This document shows positions 10,412 through 19,116 of a stretch of DNA of 64,000 nt, piece after piece. How positions within the stretch are numbered: the stretch's first letter is position 1; every line of letters starts with the position of its first letter. The stretch comes from Rotaria socialis. Its lineage: Eukaryota; Rotifera; Eurotatoria; Philodinida; Philodinidae. The notes under the pieces were generated by a model. The model did no database searches, was not told the DNA's origin, and saw only the letters and a program-made list of their open reading frames with translations. The DNA lies in the NCBI GenBank assembly GCA_905331475.1, contig CAJNYU010002210.1, positions 244,316-308,315 of the forward strand. The letters run 5' to 3'. Both the position numbers and the translations under genes were made by a program.

Positions 10412-13309
10412 ATGCTGTCGAATACAAATAATGAAAGTGCTAATGATGGTAGCGATACTAATCATGAACAATTAGTCGGTCTCTTTGAAAGAGTTAACAT
10501 ATCTGATGCCACTGTTGGCAGCTTCGGTGGGCAAGATAATGCTTTTACTTCTACAACTGATTCCTCAAGCACCATTTACGCAATAGAATCTGATTCTGCA
10601 GACACAACTCTTAGATCTCAAGTGCATGTTCAAAACAATTCCTTGTCTTATCAGAAGCCTGCTTGTGAATACGGTTTAAAATGTTTCAATACAAATTGTC
10701 CTCTAGATCATCCATCAGAGTGGCAGGTATGTCGCAATGGTTCGAATTGTAAAGATTTTTATTGCAAAGCAACTCATCCATATGATCGGCAGAAACCTTG
10801 CTTACGTGGACATAATTGTAAGAGGTTCAAATGTAGATTTATGCATCCGTCGTCTACATTTGGCGAATGTCTCGCAGGTACTAAATGTAGAATTTGGCAA
10901 TGTCAAGCACGACATCCAGATACAAGACCGAAAGATTGTTCATTTGGCGAATCGTGTTTTAACAATGCTTGTCCACGTCCCCATCCACCCACTCGACAAG
11001 TATGTTCAAATGGCATTGAGTGCGCTGAATTCTATTGTCGACTGAAACATCCTCCTGGCCGAGTGGCATACTGTGAGCAAAGCATTTTATGTAGTAATTT
11101 TTACTGTGCTGATTTACATCCTCCAGAATGGGATCCATGTGAAGCAGGTAGCAATTGCGTTGATATTATGTGTTCTCACATGTCGCATCCTGCGAATCGA
11201 ATTCTACAGCAGCAGCAGCTGCAGCAAGAAAACAGCAGTGGAGAAATGCAGTCATCAAGTTCTAAACCACTGAAATCAATAGAACAACGGCAAATCGAAA
11301 GAGAGAAAGCACGGCTACCTATTCTTGCCGCAAAAGAAGAATTTTGTCAAAGATTAGAGAAAGAACGAGTACTTGTGGTTAGAGCGGAGACTGGTAGTGG
11401 TAAAAGTACACAGCTTCCACAATATGCTGCTGAATATTTCGGTGGACTAGTCGTTTGTACTCAGCCACGCGTGATCGCAGCAATGTCTCTTGCACGTCGC
11501 GTAGCCAAAGAATACGATGGATTATCTGTGGGTCAATCAGTCGGCTACCGAGTTGGTCATGTAAGTGTTGGCAAAGACAAATATCGAGTTCCTGGAAGAG
11601 ACATTCTCTTTGTGACTGACGCGGCACTTATTCAAGAAAATCAAGAGAGCGGTTTGTTACGCGATACTCGAGTATTAATCATCGACGAGGCACATGAACG
11701 CTCATTATATACAGATATTGTTATCGGTATGGCGAAACTACTATTAGCTACAAGACCAATAGATTTCTATGTTGTTATATCTTCAGCGACCGTTGATCCT
11801 AGCAAGTTCCTTGACTTTTTCAAACTAGCTGACTCTTCGATACTTCACGTACCAGGTCGTTTACATGATGTTTCTATCGTTTACAATCCTAAATTGAAGG
11901 GTTCTATTGAGGAGCATGCCATCTCTACGTTGCTCACATTATACGCACGTTGTCAAGGACATACACTTGTATTTCTTCCTGGATCGCGAGAAATTCAACG
12001 AGCTATTGAAATTTTTAATAGTAAGATACCAGCAGATTGTGTTGCCTTGCCTTTGTATGCTGCCCTCTCAGCAGAAGAACAAAATCGAGTTCTGCAATTT
12101 GATGAAGATGCAAACAATGAAATACGAATGGTTGTTTTCTGCACAAATATTGCAGAAACATCAGTGACAATAAATAATGTTCGTCTAGTCATTGATTGCG
12201 GACTGGTGAAAGAAGCTCGCTTTGATAACGAACGTCGTTTGACAATTATTGAAACAATGAAAATTTCCCGATCATCCGCTGATCAACGAACAGGTCGTGC
12301 GGGTCGCACAGCTCCAGGCCGTTGCGTTCGACTCTACAGACTCGATGATTTGATCCGTCAAGACATTGAACCTGCAATTCTTCGGTCTTCACTTGATCTT
12401 GTTACTCTTCAAATCATATGTTTGCAAATTAATCCAAGAAAATTTCCATTCATCGATCCTCCTGATGCAACCATTCTTGAAGCATCATTCGACCTTTTGG
12501 AACAACTCTCTTGTATTGACACAGATCATACCATCACTCGACGAGGTCAACTTTTCAGCGAACTTAGTTTCGATCCTCGTTACAGTGCATTCTTAGTTGA
12601 TACTTACCTCGAACATGGTCCAATTCTCGATTTAATAGCAACTGTTGTTGCTATTTTAGTAACACCTGGTTTTAGATCCGACATGGTTGGTGCATTACCA
12701 GAAGAGAAAGATGCCGCTCGAAATCGTATTATCGATGGTGCTAAGGACAATGAGAGCGATTTACTGTGCCTTGTTTCAATATTTAGAGATTGGTGCAGCG
12801 CAGGGCAAATTGATTCGGTTACACGCCAATGCCAAATATGTCATGTGCCATCTGCAAAGAAGTCTTCGTGTGCTTGCTGTCGGGCAGCATATAGTCTTTC
12901 TCGCCTACTCAACAATCGAAGTCTTTGCGCTATCGAGAATATTTACGAGGCTACAATCAAAGCGTTAACAAGTCCACGTTGGGATCTTAGCCCGGGCTCA
13001 TTAGTCGACCGTGAGGATAGTGATATCCTTGGTGTCAATCTTTGTAAGCATTTTCCTGAAAGATACGGCCATATACTGGTAAAACGTGCTCGTTTTGAAG
13101 ATGCTGTAATGGTTAAAAATAATTTTTTGGTGGCACTGAGCGAAAATAGCGTACTCTTTCACAGAAAAATTGTTAATCCTCATTTTATTGCAATGTCTAT
13201 TGTGAAATTATCTTCTGGTAAACATTTAATTGATCAATTGCATCCCTGTCAGCCACCAACTAAAAGTGGCGATGGACGCATCAAGACGATTGGATCTATG
13301 AATGCATAG
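10412..13309 (+). CDS. DEAH-box RNA helicase with an N-terminal array of eight CCCH zinc fingers
   Basis: Predicted ATP-dependent RNA helicase of 965 residues with no introns. Residues about 85-260 hold eight fingers of the form C-x5-C-x4-C-x3-H (the last x4), beginning CEYGLKCFNTNCPLDH; this spacing resembles the Nab2/ZC3H14 class that binds polyadenosine RNA. A Gln-rich linker (about 265-272) follows. The helicase core has motif I ETGSGKST (about 324-331), DEAHERS (about 425), SSAT, and motif VI QRTGRAGR. Winged-helix and ratchet-like sequence follows. A Cys-rich insertion, CQICH ... CACC, sits near residue 807 before an OB-like tail. The ATG at 10412 is preferred over 10397 because a TTTTAG acceptor-like site ends just before it. 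AATAAA occurs after the stop, near 13445. The exact pairing of fingers and helicase is not a combination I recognise. RNA surveillance or antiviral roles are only inferred. Confidence 0.9.
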   Translation: MLSNTNNESANDGSDTNHEQLVGLFERVNISDATVGSFGGQDNAFTSTTDSSSTIYAIESDSADTTLRSQVHVQNNSLSYQKPACEYGLKCFNTNCPLDHPSEWQVCRNGSNCKDFYCKATHPYDRQKPCLRGHNCKRFKCRFMHPSSTFGECLAGTKCRIWQCQARHPDTRPKDCSFGESCFNNACPRPHPPTRQVCSNGIECAEFYCRLKHPPGRVAYCEQSILCSNFYCADLHPPEWDPCEAGSNCVDIMCSHMSHPANRILQQQQLQQENSSGEMQSSSSKPLKSIEQRQIEREKARLPILAAKEEFCQRLEKERVLVVRAETGSGKSTQLPQYAAEYFGGLVVCTQPRVIAAMSLARRVAKEYDGLSVGQSVGYRVGHVSVGKDKYRVPGRDILFVTDAALIQENQESGLLRDTRVLIIDEAHERSLYTDIVIGMAKLLLATRPIDFYVVISSATVDPSKFLDFFKLADSSILHVPGRLHDVSIVYNPKLKGSIEEHAISTLLTLYARCQGHTLVFLPGSREIQRAIEIFNSKIPADCVALPLYAALSAEEQNRVLQFDEDANNEIRMVVFCTNIAETSVTINNVRLVIDCGLVKEARFDNERRLTIIETMKISRSSADQRTGRAGRTAPGRCVRLYRLDDLIRQDIEPAILRSSLDLVTLQIICLQINPRKFPFIDPPDATILEASFDLLEQLSCIDTDHTITRRGQLFSELSFDPRYSAFLVDTYLEHGPILDLIATVVAILVTPGFRSDMVGALPEEKDAARNRIIDGAKDNESDLLCLVSIFRDWCSAGQIDSVTRQCQICHVPSAKKSSCACCRAAYSLSRLLNNRSLCAIENIYEATIKALTSPRWDLSPGSLVDREDSDILGVNLCKHFPERYGHILVKRARFEDAVMVKNNFLVALSENSVLFHRKIVNPHFIAMSIVKLSSGKHLIDQLHPCQPPTKSGDGRIKTIGSMNA

Positions 13310-13477
13310 TCTTTCGCTTATTATTGCTGCAACCGATAAAAATGAATATTATTCGAGAGATCGATTTCTAGGATGATTTAATCGTAATCTTTCTAATTTT
13401 AAAACAATTTTGTGTTTTAACAAGATATCCTACTATTCTAGAAAAATAAATAAAGATTGTTATATTGTGATAAACTG

Positions 13478-13789
13478 CGCAGGACGAACAATCCGATAGC
13501 TAGATTCAACCGGATTTCGATCACTTCCTGCAGGATTCTAAGCAGATCCGGGTTGCGGACCCACTCATGGATCCCTAGTGTTGGAATCCGATCGACTCTT
13601 GCAGGAACCAGTCAAAACCCGATAGATTTCTTTAGGAATCTCGTTGGAATCCGACTCCTGGTATTTTTATCGAATTCCAACGCGATGGATCCGCTAGTAG
13701 TTCCTCAACCCGGAATCCCATGGGATTTTATCGGCTCGTCGGATTTTATAAGATCCAATCGGATTCGGTATCGGATTCATTAACCTGGG
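13478..13789. mobile_element. CCCAGG-family short element, copy 4 (GGATTCC word type)
   Basis: The left end CGCAGGACGAACAATCCGAT aligns with the left end of copy 6 (CCCAGGTCGAGCAATCCAAC). The right end is ACCTGGG. TG flanks both sides (13476-13477 and 13790-13791). The 312-bp interior is made largely of degenerate GGATTCC, CGGAATCC and GATCCG words. It lies about 35 bp after the helicase polyadenylation signal. Non-autonomous: its open frame is repetitive and has no transposase motif. Confidence 0.65.
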
Positions 13790-14158
13790 TGAAATACATT
13801 CTTAGCACTATTTTTCCTATCTTTGTTGACGTAACATGTTGAAATTTCGTCATAAGAATATCTTAGGAAAATCGAAAGTTTTGAAATGTATCAATCCTTG
13901 ACCTAATACTAATATTTGAATGTACGGGTAAGATTAACACATGAGTTTTATCTTTAACCATGATCGATTACTAACCTAGACAAAAGAATAGTCTGAATTC
14001 TCCACACTTGATTAAGGAAACTTTTGAAAGAAAAAACAATGTTGAGCTTGCTCACATATGTTGAGAGTTCTATTAAAAATTAGGTTCTTGAAAACTTTAT
14101 CATAAATGCCTTTTCTTCTACTTATTGATAATTTCACCAGTACGCTGCAATGTAAATT

Positions 14159-14730
14159 CCCTAATCCACTCTCCCCCGACGACTCCCCGCAAAAAAGAAA
14201 TCCCTGGGGAGTCCCTGTCGTTAGTTCCCGGGGATTTATTTTCGGAGAATTGATGAAATTTTTTAAAATTAAAAAAAAGCTTTTTAATGTTTTTAAATTT
14301 TAAAAAATTAAGAAGAATTTATTAGTAATTAGATATTTCATCCATTGTGGCCAGATAACTCAACGGGGAGTCCCCGCGAAAGAACGAAATCCCTACCCAT
14401 GTCGCACAAACCGATCGAAAACCGTCGATTAACCGCGGTCAATTTTTATAAAAATCGGTTAACCGCGGTTATTTAAGCCATCTTAGCGACTTTACAGCGT
14501 AAAAACCAACGGTTAACCTCCCAATTAACCGGAAAAATAACCGCCAGCTCGCGACATAACCGATGACTTGTCCGGTTAAATGGGAGGTTAACCGCGGTTA
14601 ACCGTTGGCTTTTACGCTGTAAAGTCCCTAAAATGGCTTAAATAACCGCGGTTAACCGACGGTTTTCGATTGGTTTGTGCGACATGGGTAGGGACTCCCT
14701 GGGGATTCCTTTAGGGAGAGTTGACTAGGG
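14159..14730. mobile_element. Outer CCC/GGG-ended element (GGGGATTCC word type), interrupted by a nested element
   Basis: Inverted ends: left CCCTAATCCACTCTCCC, and the reverse complement of the right end is CCCTAGTCAACTCTCCC (14 of 17 matching). Inside the ends are iterated GGGGAGTCCC, GGGGATTCC and TCCCCGCGAAAG words. The unit is split by the palindromic element at 14396-14688. Flanks are TT on the left and TC on the right, so a 2-bp duplication is suggested but not exact. No coding capacity. Confidence 0.55.
14396..14688. mobile_element. Nested palindromic element (GGTTAACCGCGG words)
   Basis: An almost complete inverted repeat. The left arm starts CCCATGTCGCACAAACC; the right end, reverse-complemented, starts CCCATGTCGCACAAACC too. 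The arms stay similar for over 100 bp, sharing TTTAAGCCAT, GACTTTACAGCG and CAACGGTTAACC. The left arm has an extra copy of the GGTTAACCGCGG unit. TA flanks both ends (14394-14395 and 14689-14690), giving a clean 2-bp duplication inside the outer element. The transcript or single strand would fold into a long hairpin. Non-autonomous. Confidence 0.8.
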
Positions 14731-15153
14731 TCAGAATTATCCGCAAAATCAATCATGCCGACTCAGTCGGTCCTACTGATATTTTGCAATCGCAATTCAA
14801 TATAAAATACAAACGAAGATACGATCGAAATGCATGTGATTATCAAAGTGCTGACTGTCAAAAAAATCGAGTCAATTACTCATCCCGAAGGAATGGGTCA
14901 TCACAACAATATTTTTCTTAAAGATTTCTTACAAGTGTAATTATTTCATTAACGAACAATTCGATTATCAATAGGAAAATTTTAAAGATTTATGTATAAA
15001 AGCAATTGTTTGAAAAATAAACTTTCAATAGTGGCGCCCTCTTCCCCGATTGGCCACTTTTCATTTGACCTTTGTTTGTTTCGTTCAGTAGATGATATAA
15101 GTTGTGCTACTGTCAGGTACTCTTTGAAATAAGAATTTCATAAAAATACTCAA

Positions 15154-16512
15154 ATGGAAAATACAGGCGGAATAAGTGAAAAAATTCCTACATCAACATC
15201 ATCTGCCGATGAAAAAGATTTAGTATCATCCATGCGTAAACTTGATTTCATCAAAGAATTAGGGTTTGTGATGATTAATACTTCAAAAAAAATGTGTAAC
15301 TTTTTATTTAATAGAGAAAAACAAAATCAATTTCAACGTCTTCAAAATCATTTACAGCAAAATACTGAATTAGTTACACGGGAAAATCAAGTTTTACGGG
15401 AATTTCGCAAAGAACTTGATATGCTCGTACAAGAACGTATGTCACATATTGAAGAATTACGATTGATTCATGCTGATATAAATATTGTATACTTTATTTA
15501 TAAAAAAAATTAACAATATTTTCTATCTAGTATTTTTATTCATAGATGGAAACAACAATAAAGCAAGCTGATGAAGAACGAACAAGAACATTACAAGATA
15601 GTAAACGTTTATTAAAAGATTATCAACCAATAAAAGAACAAGTAAATAAATTACGAGATATGCTTAATCTTGAGCGACTTCCTGATCATGAAGAAGACGA
15701 AACAACAATAATGACAATGCAGTAATTATTTTGTGTACATTGTAACATTAAAGAAAAAAATCTTTTTTTTTTCAGATTAATTTCTCAACAATCAGGTGAT
15801 CATGATCAATCATCGAATAGAAATAGTCATTTATCATCAATAGGATTAGATAATACTCACGAACAAATTCCATTGGGCGTATCATTTCATCATCATCATC
15901 ATCAAACTCAACAAATGGGTAATACAACAAGTATTAATATTCCAATACAGACAAATAATCAACAACAACAACAACAAGCGTCGACATTAAATGTTCCAAA
16001 AATGATCGGTAGTATGGGACCAAATGTTGATCGAGCAACATTTCGACAACAACCACCACCAATGAAGGTATGTTTATTGATTCAAATTATTTTAATTTCG
16101 TGACACTAGTTTTATATTGTCGAATTTGTTTTTTATGGAAGACGAGTTTTCTGTTTGATAGATCAATTAAAATAATTTACGCTAGACTTTAGCGCAAGCT
16201 GTTGGCAATAATATAGTTTTCGGTAAAAGTGAAAAATTTGCTTTTGGCGAAGTATAGAAACTCTATTGTTTCATAACGATCCTAGCCTTTTACAAAAATA
16301 GTATCTATGCTATTTACATGATCTAAAATATGAAACATCTATTATTGTACTCCTAGAAAAATAAATTCGGTCTTATTTTTATATTTTAGACTTGCCAATC
16401 ATGTCAACAACAAATTCATCGTAATGCACCAATATGCCCTATATGCAAAGCTAAAAGTCGTTCACGTAATCCGAAAAAGTCAAAACGTCGCCATTTGGAA
16501 GTTCATCCATGA
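15154..16512 (+). CDS. ZC4H2: ZC4H2 zinc-finger C4H2-domain protein
   Basis: Orthologue of ZC4H2, a nuclear coiled-coil/zinc-finger protein involved in vertebrate neural development and BMP/Smad signalling (family knowledge). Proposed exons: 15154-15263, 15315-15486, 15546-15721, 15776-16067 and 16390-16512, giving 290 residues. The coiled coil contains the family-typical stretch [13 protein letters not shown] followed across a splice by METTIKQ. The diagnostic C-terminus is [12 protein letters not shown], then [18 protein letters not shown] and [14 protein letters not shown] His/Gln-rich, low-complexity region lies between. The first intron (51 bp, in frame) is optional: without it 17 residues poorly matching the family are added. 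PSMA4 starts only 142 bp after the stop. Confidence 0.95.
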
Positions 16513-16654
16513 AGCAAAAAAAAAGGAAATTTTCTTGTACAAATGTTTTTTTTTCTTTGTATTTGTATATTTAATATTTCATTGGAATCTCGTTTATACG
16601 CAATAATATAATTAATCGTTGTTTTGTCTATTAATTGAATTGTAGATTTTAATC

Positions 16655-17984
16655 ATGGCTCGTCGATATGATACACGTGCAACAATATTTTCACCCGAAG
16701 GTCGTTTATATCAAGTTGAATATGCTTTAGAAGCTATATCACATTCTGGAGCTTCGTTAGGTATTCTGGCTGATGATGGTGTTGTTCTTGCCGGTGAAAA
16801 ACGTAACATAAGTCCATTACTTGACGATGTTAAATATTCGGAAAAAATTTATAAAATTCATGATGATCTTTGTTGTTCGGTGTCTGGAATAACGAGTGAT
16901 GCTAATGTTTTAATTAATGAATTACGTATGATTGGACAAAGGTAAAGTGTTGTACTTAAAACTGTGAAGCGCAATTTTGTTGGTGAAGAAATATAATTGA
17001 TGGATATATCAAAAATTTCTGGGGAATATATCGTCAGTGTTTTGAAACTACTTGGTAGCGATCACAAAGTCATCAGAACGAAAAACATCTGTTGAGAATT
17101 TCCTTACTTCAAAGAAAACATATCGTATCATACGCTAGAGAACTTATTAAGCTTTTTCTTGTATTTGAAATATATTTGTTTATGATAATTTCTCTCTCGA
17201 AATTGAATTTACTTTCTCTGTTTGGATTGAGAAATGTAGGTATCAACTAACATAGTTGAAGCGTTCATTTCAGCTAGTGAACAAAGATTGAGAGTTAAAT
17301 TTTGGTTGTAACAAAAGTTCATTATTCTCCTATTGTAAAATGTATAGTAGACAACTTATTCAAATTTTAACTGTCTGATTAGATACAATTTTTGTGGTCT
17401 CCGTCAGACATTTTTGCACTAGACATTATCCTCTTCCTGAGCAGAAAATAAACATCATTCTTTTTTAATGTAGATATTTATTAACATATCAAGAGCCAGC
17501 ACCAATCGAATATATTGTCTCACGTTTGTGTAATATAAAACAAGCGTATACACAGTATGGTGGCAAACGTCCATTTGGCGTATCATTCCTTTATATGGGC
17601 TGGGATAAACATTATGGTTATCAATTATATCAATCCGATCCAAGTGGAAATTTTGGTGGTTGGAAAGCAACATGTGTTGGCCATAATTCGCAAACAGCTA
17701 TATCTATTCTTAAACAAGAATATAAAATAGGTGAAACAAAATTAAATGATGCATTGCGTTTAGCTATACGAGTATTTAGTAAAACTCTTGATACAACAAA
17801 GTTAACACCTGAAAAAATTGAAATCGCTGTTTTACAACATGACGATAAAACAAATCAAACAACAATTCGAATGTTAAAAGATGATGAATTAACAGCATTG
17901 ATTAAACAATATGACGATGAACAAAGTAAATTAGAAGCCGATAGACAAAAACAACAGGCAGCATCAACAACTGATAGAAAATAA
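16655..17984 (+). CDS. PSMA4: 20S proteasome subunit alpha type-4
   Basis: Alpha-3 ring subunit of the 20S proteasome core, structural rather than catalytic. Two exons, 16655-16941 and 17474-17984, are joined with phase kept (265 residues, close to animal orthologues). The N-terminal alpha-subunit signature is [20 protein letters not shown]. Downstream family blocks include [43 protein letters not shown] and a charged C-terminal tail. The intron is 532 bp, long for this locus. An acceptor-like TTGTAG ends 9 nt before the ATG, and ZC4H2 ends 142 bp upstream on the same strand, so downstream-cistron trans-splicing is possible. Proteasome genes are expected to be constitutive. Confidence 0.97.
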
Positions 17985-18596
17985 AATATTTTGAAAACAC
18001 GAACAAAACTATTTTCAAATTTAGCCATGAGGTTTCCTTTCTTCTTCTTCTTTCATTGCTTGTTATGTTGTATCCATTTTCTTTTTATTTAAACTAAAAG
18101 TTAAGACATCATAATTTTACATGGGCAAACGATAGTGTGCAGACTTATTTTGAAATTCTTGAGTTCACACTGGATCTTCATTATTATATCACACGATATA
18201 GTATTATGAATGTGTAGACTCTTAAACAAGCATTGCTATTTACTTACTCTGACCTTGATAACCACGTTTACTCGATCGGAATAAATTGTCGATATCGGCT
18301 GACTCAGAGGGATAGAACTGCTATCAGCAATGAAGTTTTCAGATAGAGATCGACAAGATTTCTGAACATTTCTCATCTAATACATTGTGTACCAATCTCT
18401 ATGCTGATCATTTCCATTAGATGAACATCTTATAGAGACACAATAGCTGCTGTTTAGAGAACTATGGGAGTCAACTGTTTTTCGGTCCCGGTATCAGAAA
18501 TAGAAAAATATTAATTCCATATTTTGTCTTGCTCATATCATTTGGAATTATAAAATATTTTTAAAGCTCACGGCTGATAGCTTGTAAATGAGAAAT

Positions 18597-18675
18597 CTTC
18601 AAACGATATTTGCTCAAGAATCACTTCGATGGTATCAAAATTAAATATCGACAGAATAATTGCTGCTTTTCTTTA
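18597..18675. repeat. Dispersed repeat, copy A
   Basis: TTCAAACGATATTTGCTCAA with the following ATCACTTCGATGGT... is repeated at 40767-40850 (TTCAAACGATATTTACTCAA and ATCACTTCAATAGTG...). Similarity runs about 75 bp with scattered substitutions. Both copies are non-coding, one intergenic and one inside the opsin intron, so this is a degraded dispersed element of unknown class. Confidence 0.5.
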
Positions 18676-18840
18676 TTGGATATCTCCAACATTATTACGA
18701 TAGTTTAAAATTCATAAGGAATATTAATTCAAATTGAATTTGTCGCTATTATTAAATAAAGAACAGATTCAACATGCGTGAAAATTAGTTTTTCTTTTAC
18801 TTCAGTATGCATACGATGGGAATTGCAATGGGATTAAAAT

Positions 18841-19014
18841 ATGAAAGACAACGTTGCTTATCAGATTGACAGTCTTTTATTCTATTTTGGTCGTCTACGA
18901 AATCCTTCACAATTAAATTATAACGAGACGCTATTGATGTACGATCTTTTGCAACTCCAAATGTTTAGCCGTAGACTTCAAAACGCCTGTGAAGCTATCT
19001 TTCACAAAGTATAA
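18841..19014 (+). CDS. Candidate 57-residue small protein
   Basis: This short frame starts MKDNVAYQID and continues with a helix-friendly, amphipathic sequence (LLFYFGRLRNPSQL, then MYDLLQLQMFSRRLQNACEA) ending HKV. An in-frame stop lies two codons before the ATG (TAA, AAT, ATG). It sits in the interval between the convergent PSMA4 and GFM2 genes. Composition resembles real coding sequence more than the flanks do. The family is not recognised. It could be a genuine small protein or the surviving exon of a decayed gene. Confidence 0.3.
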   Translation: MKDNVAYQIDSLLFYFGRLRNPSQLNYNETLLMYDLLQLQMFSRRLQNACEAIFHKV

Positions 19015-19116
19015 AAGTCTTTCTTAACAAACATCAATTTATTAAGAAAAAAAGCAATCATTTTTTTCCTAGAAAACAAAATTAACATTTCTAACAAAGT
19101 ATGAACGAGTTCAATT

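Noticed and set aside
13457..13783. 108-codon plus-strand ORF
   Set aside because: Coincides with CCCAGG-family copy 4; repetitive composition, no start context or domain.
14396..14688. Hairpin as a microRNA precursor
   Set aside because: The palindrome is far longer than a microRNA hairpin and has transposon ends with TA duplication.
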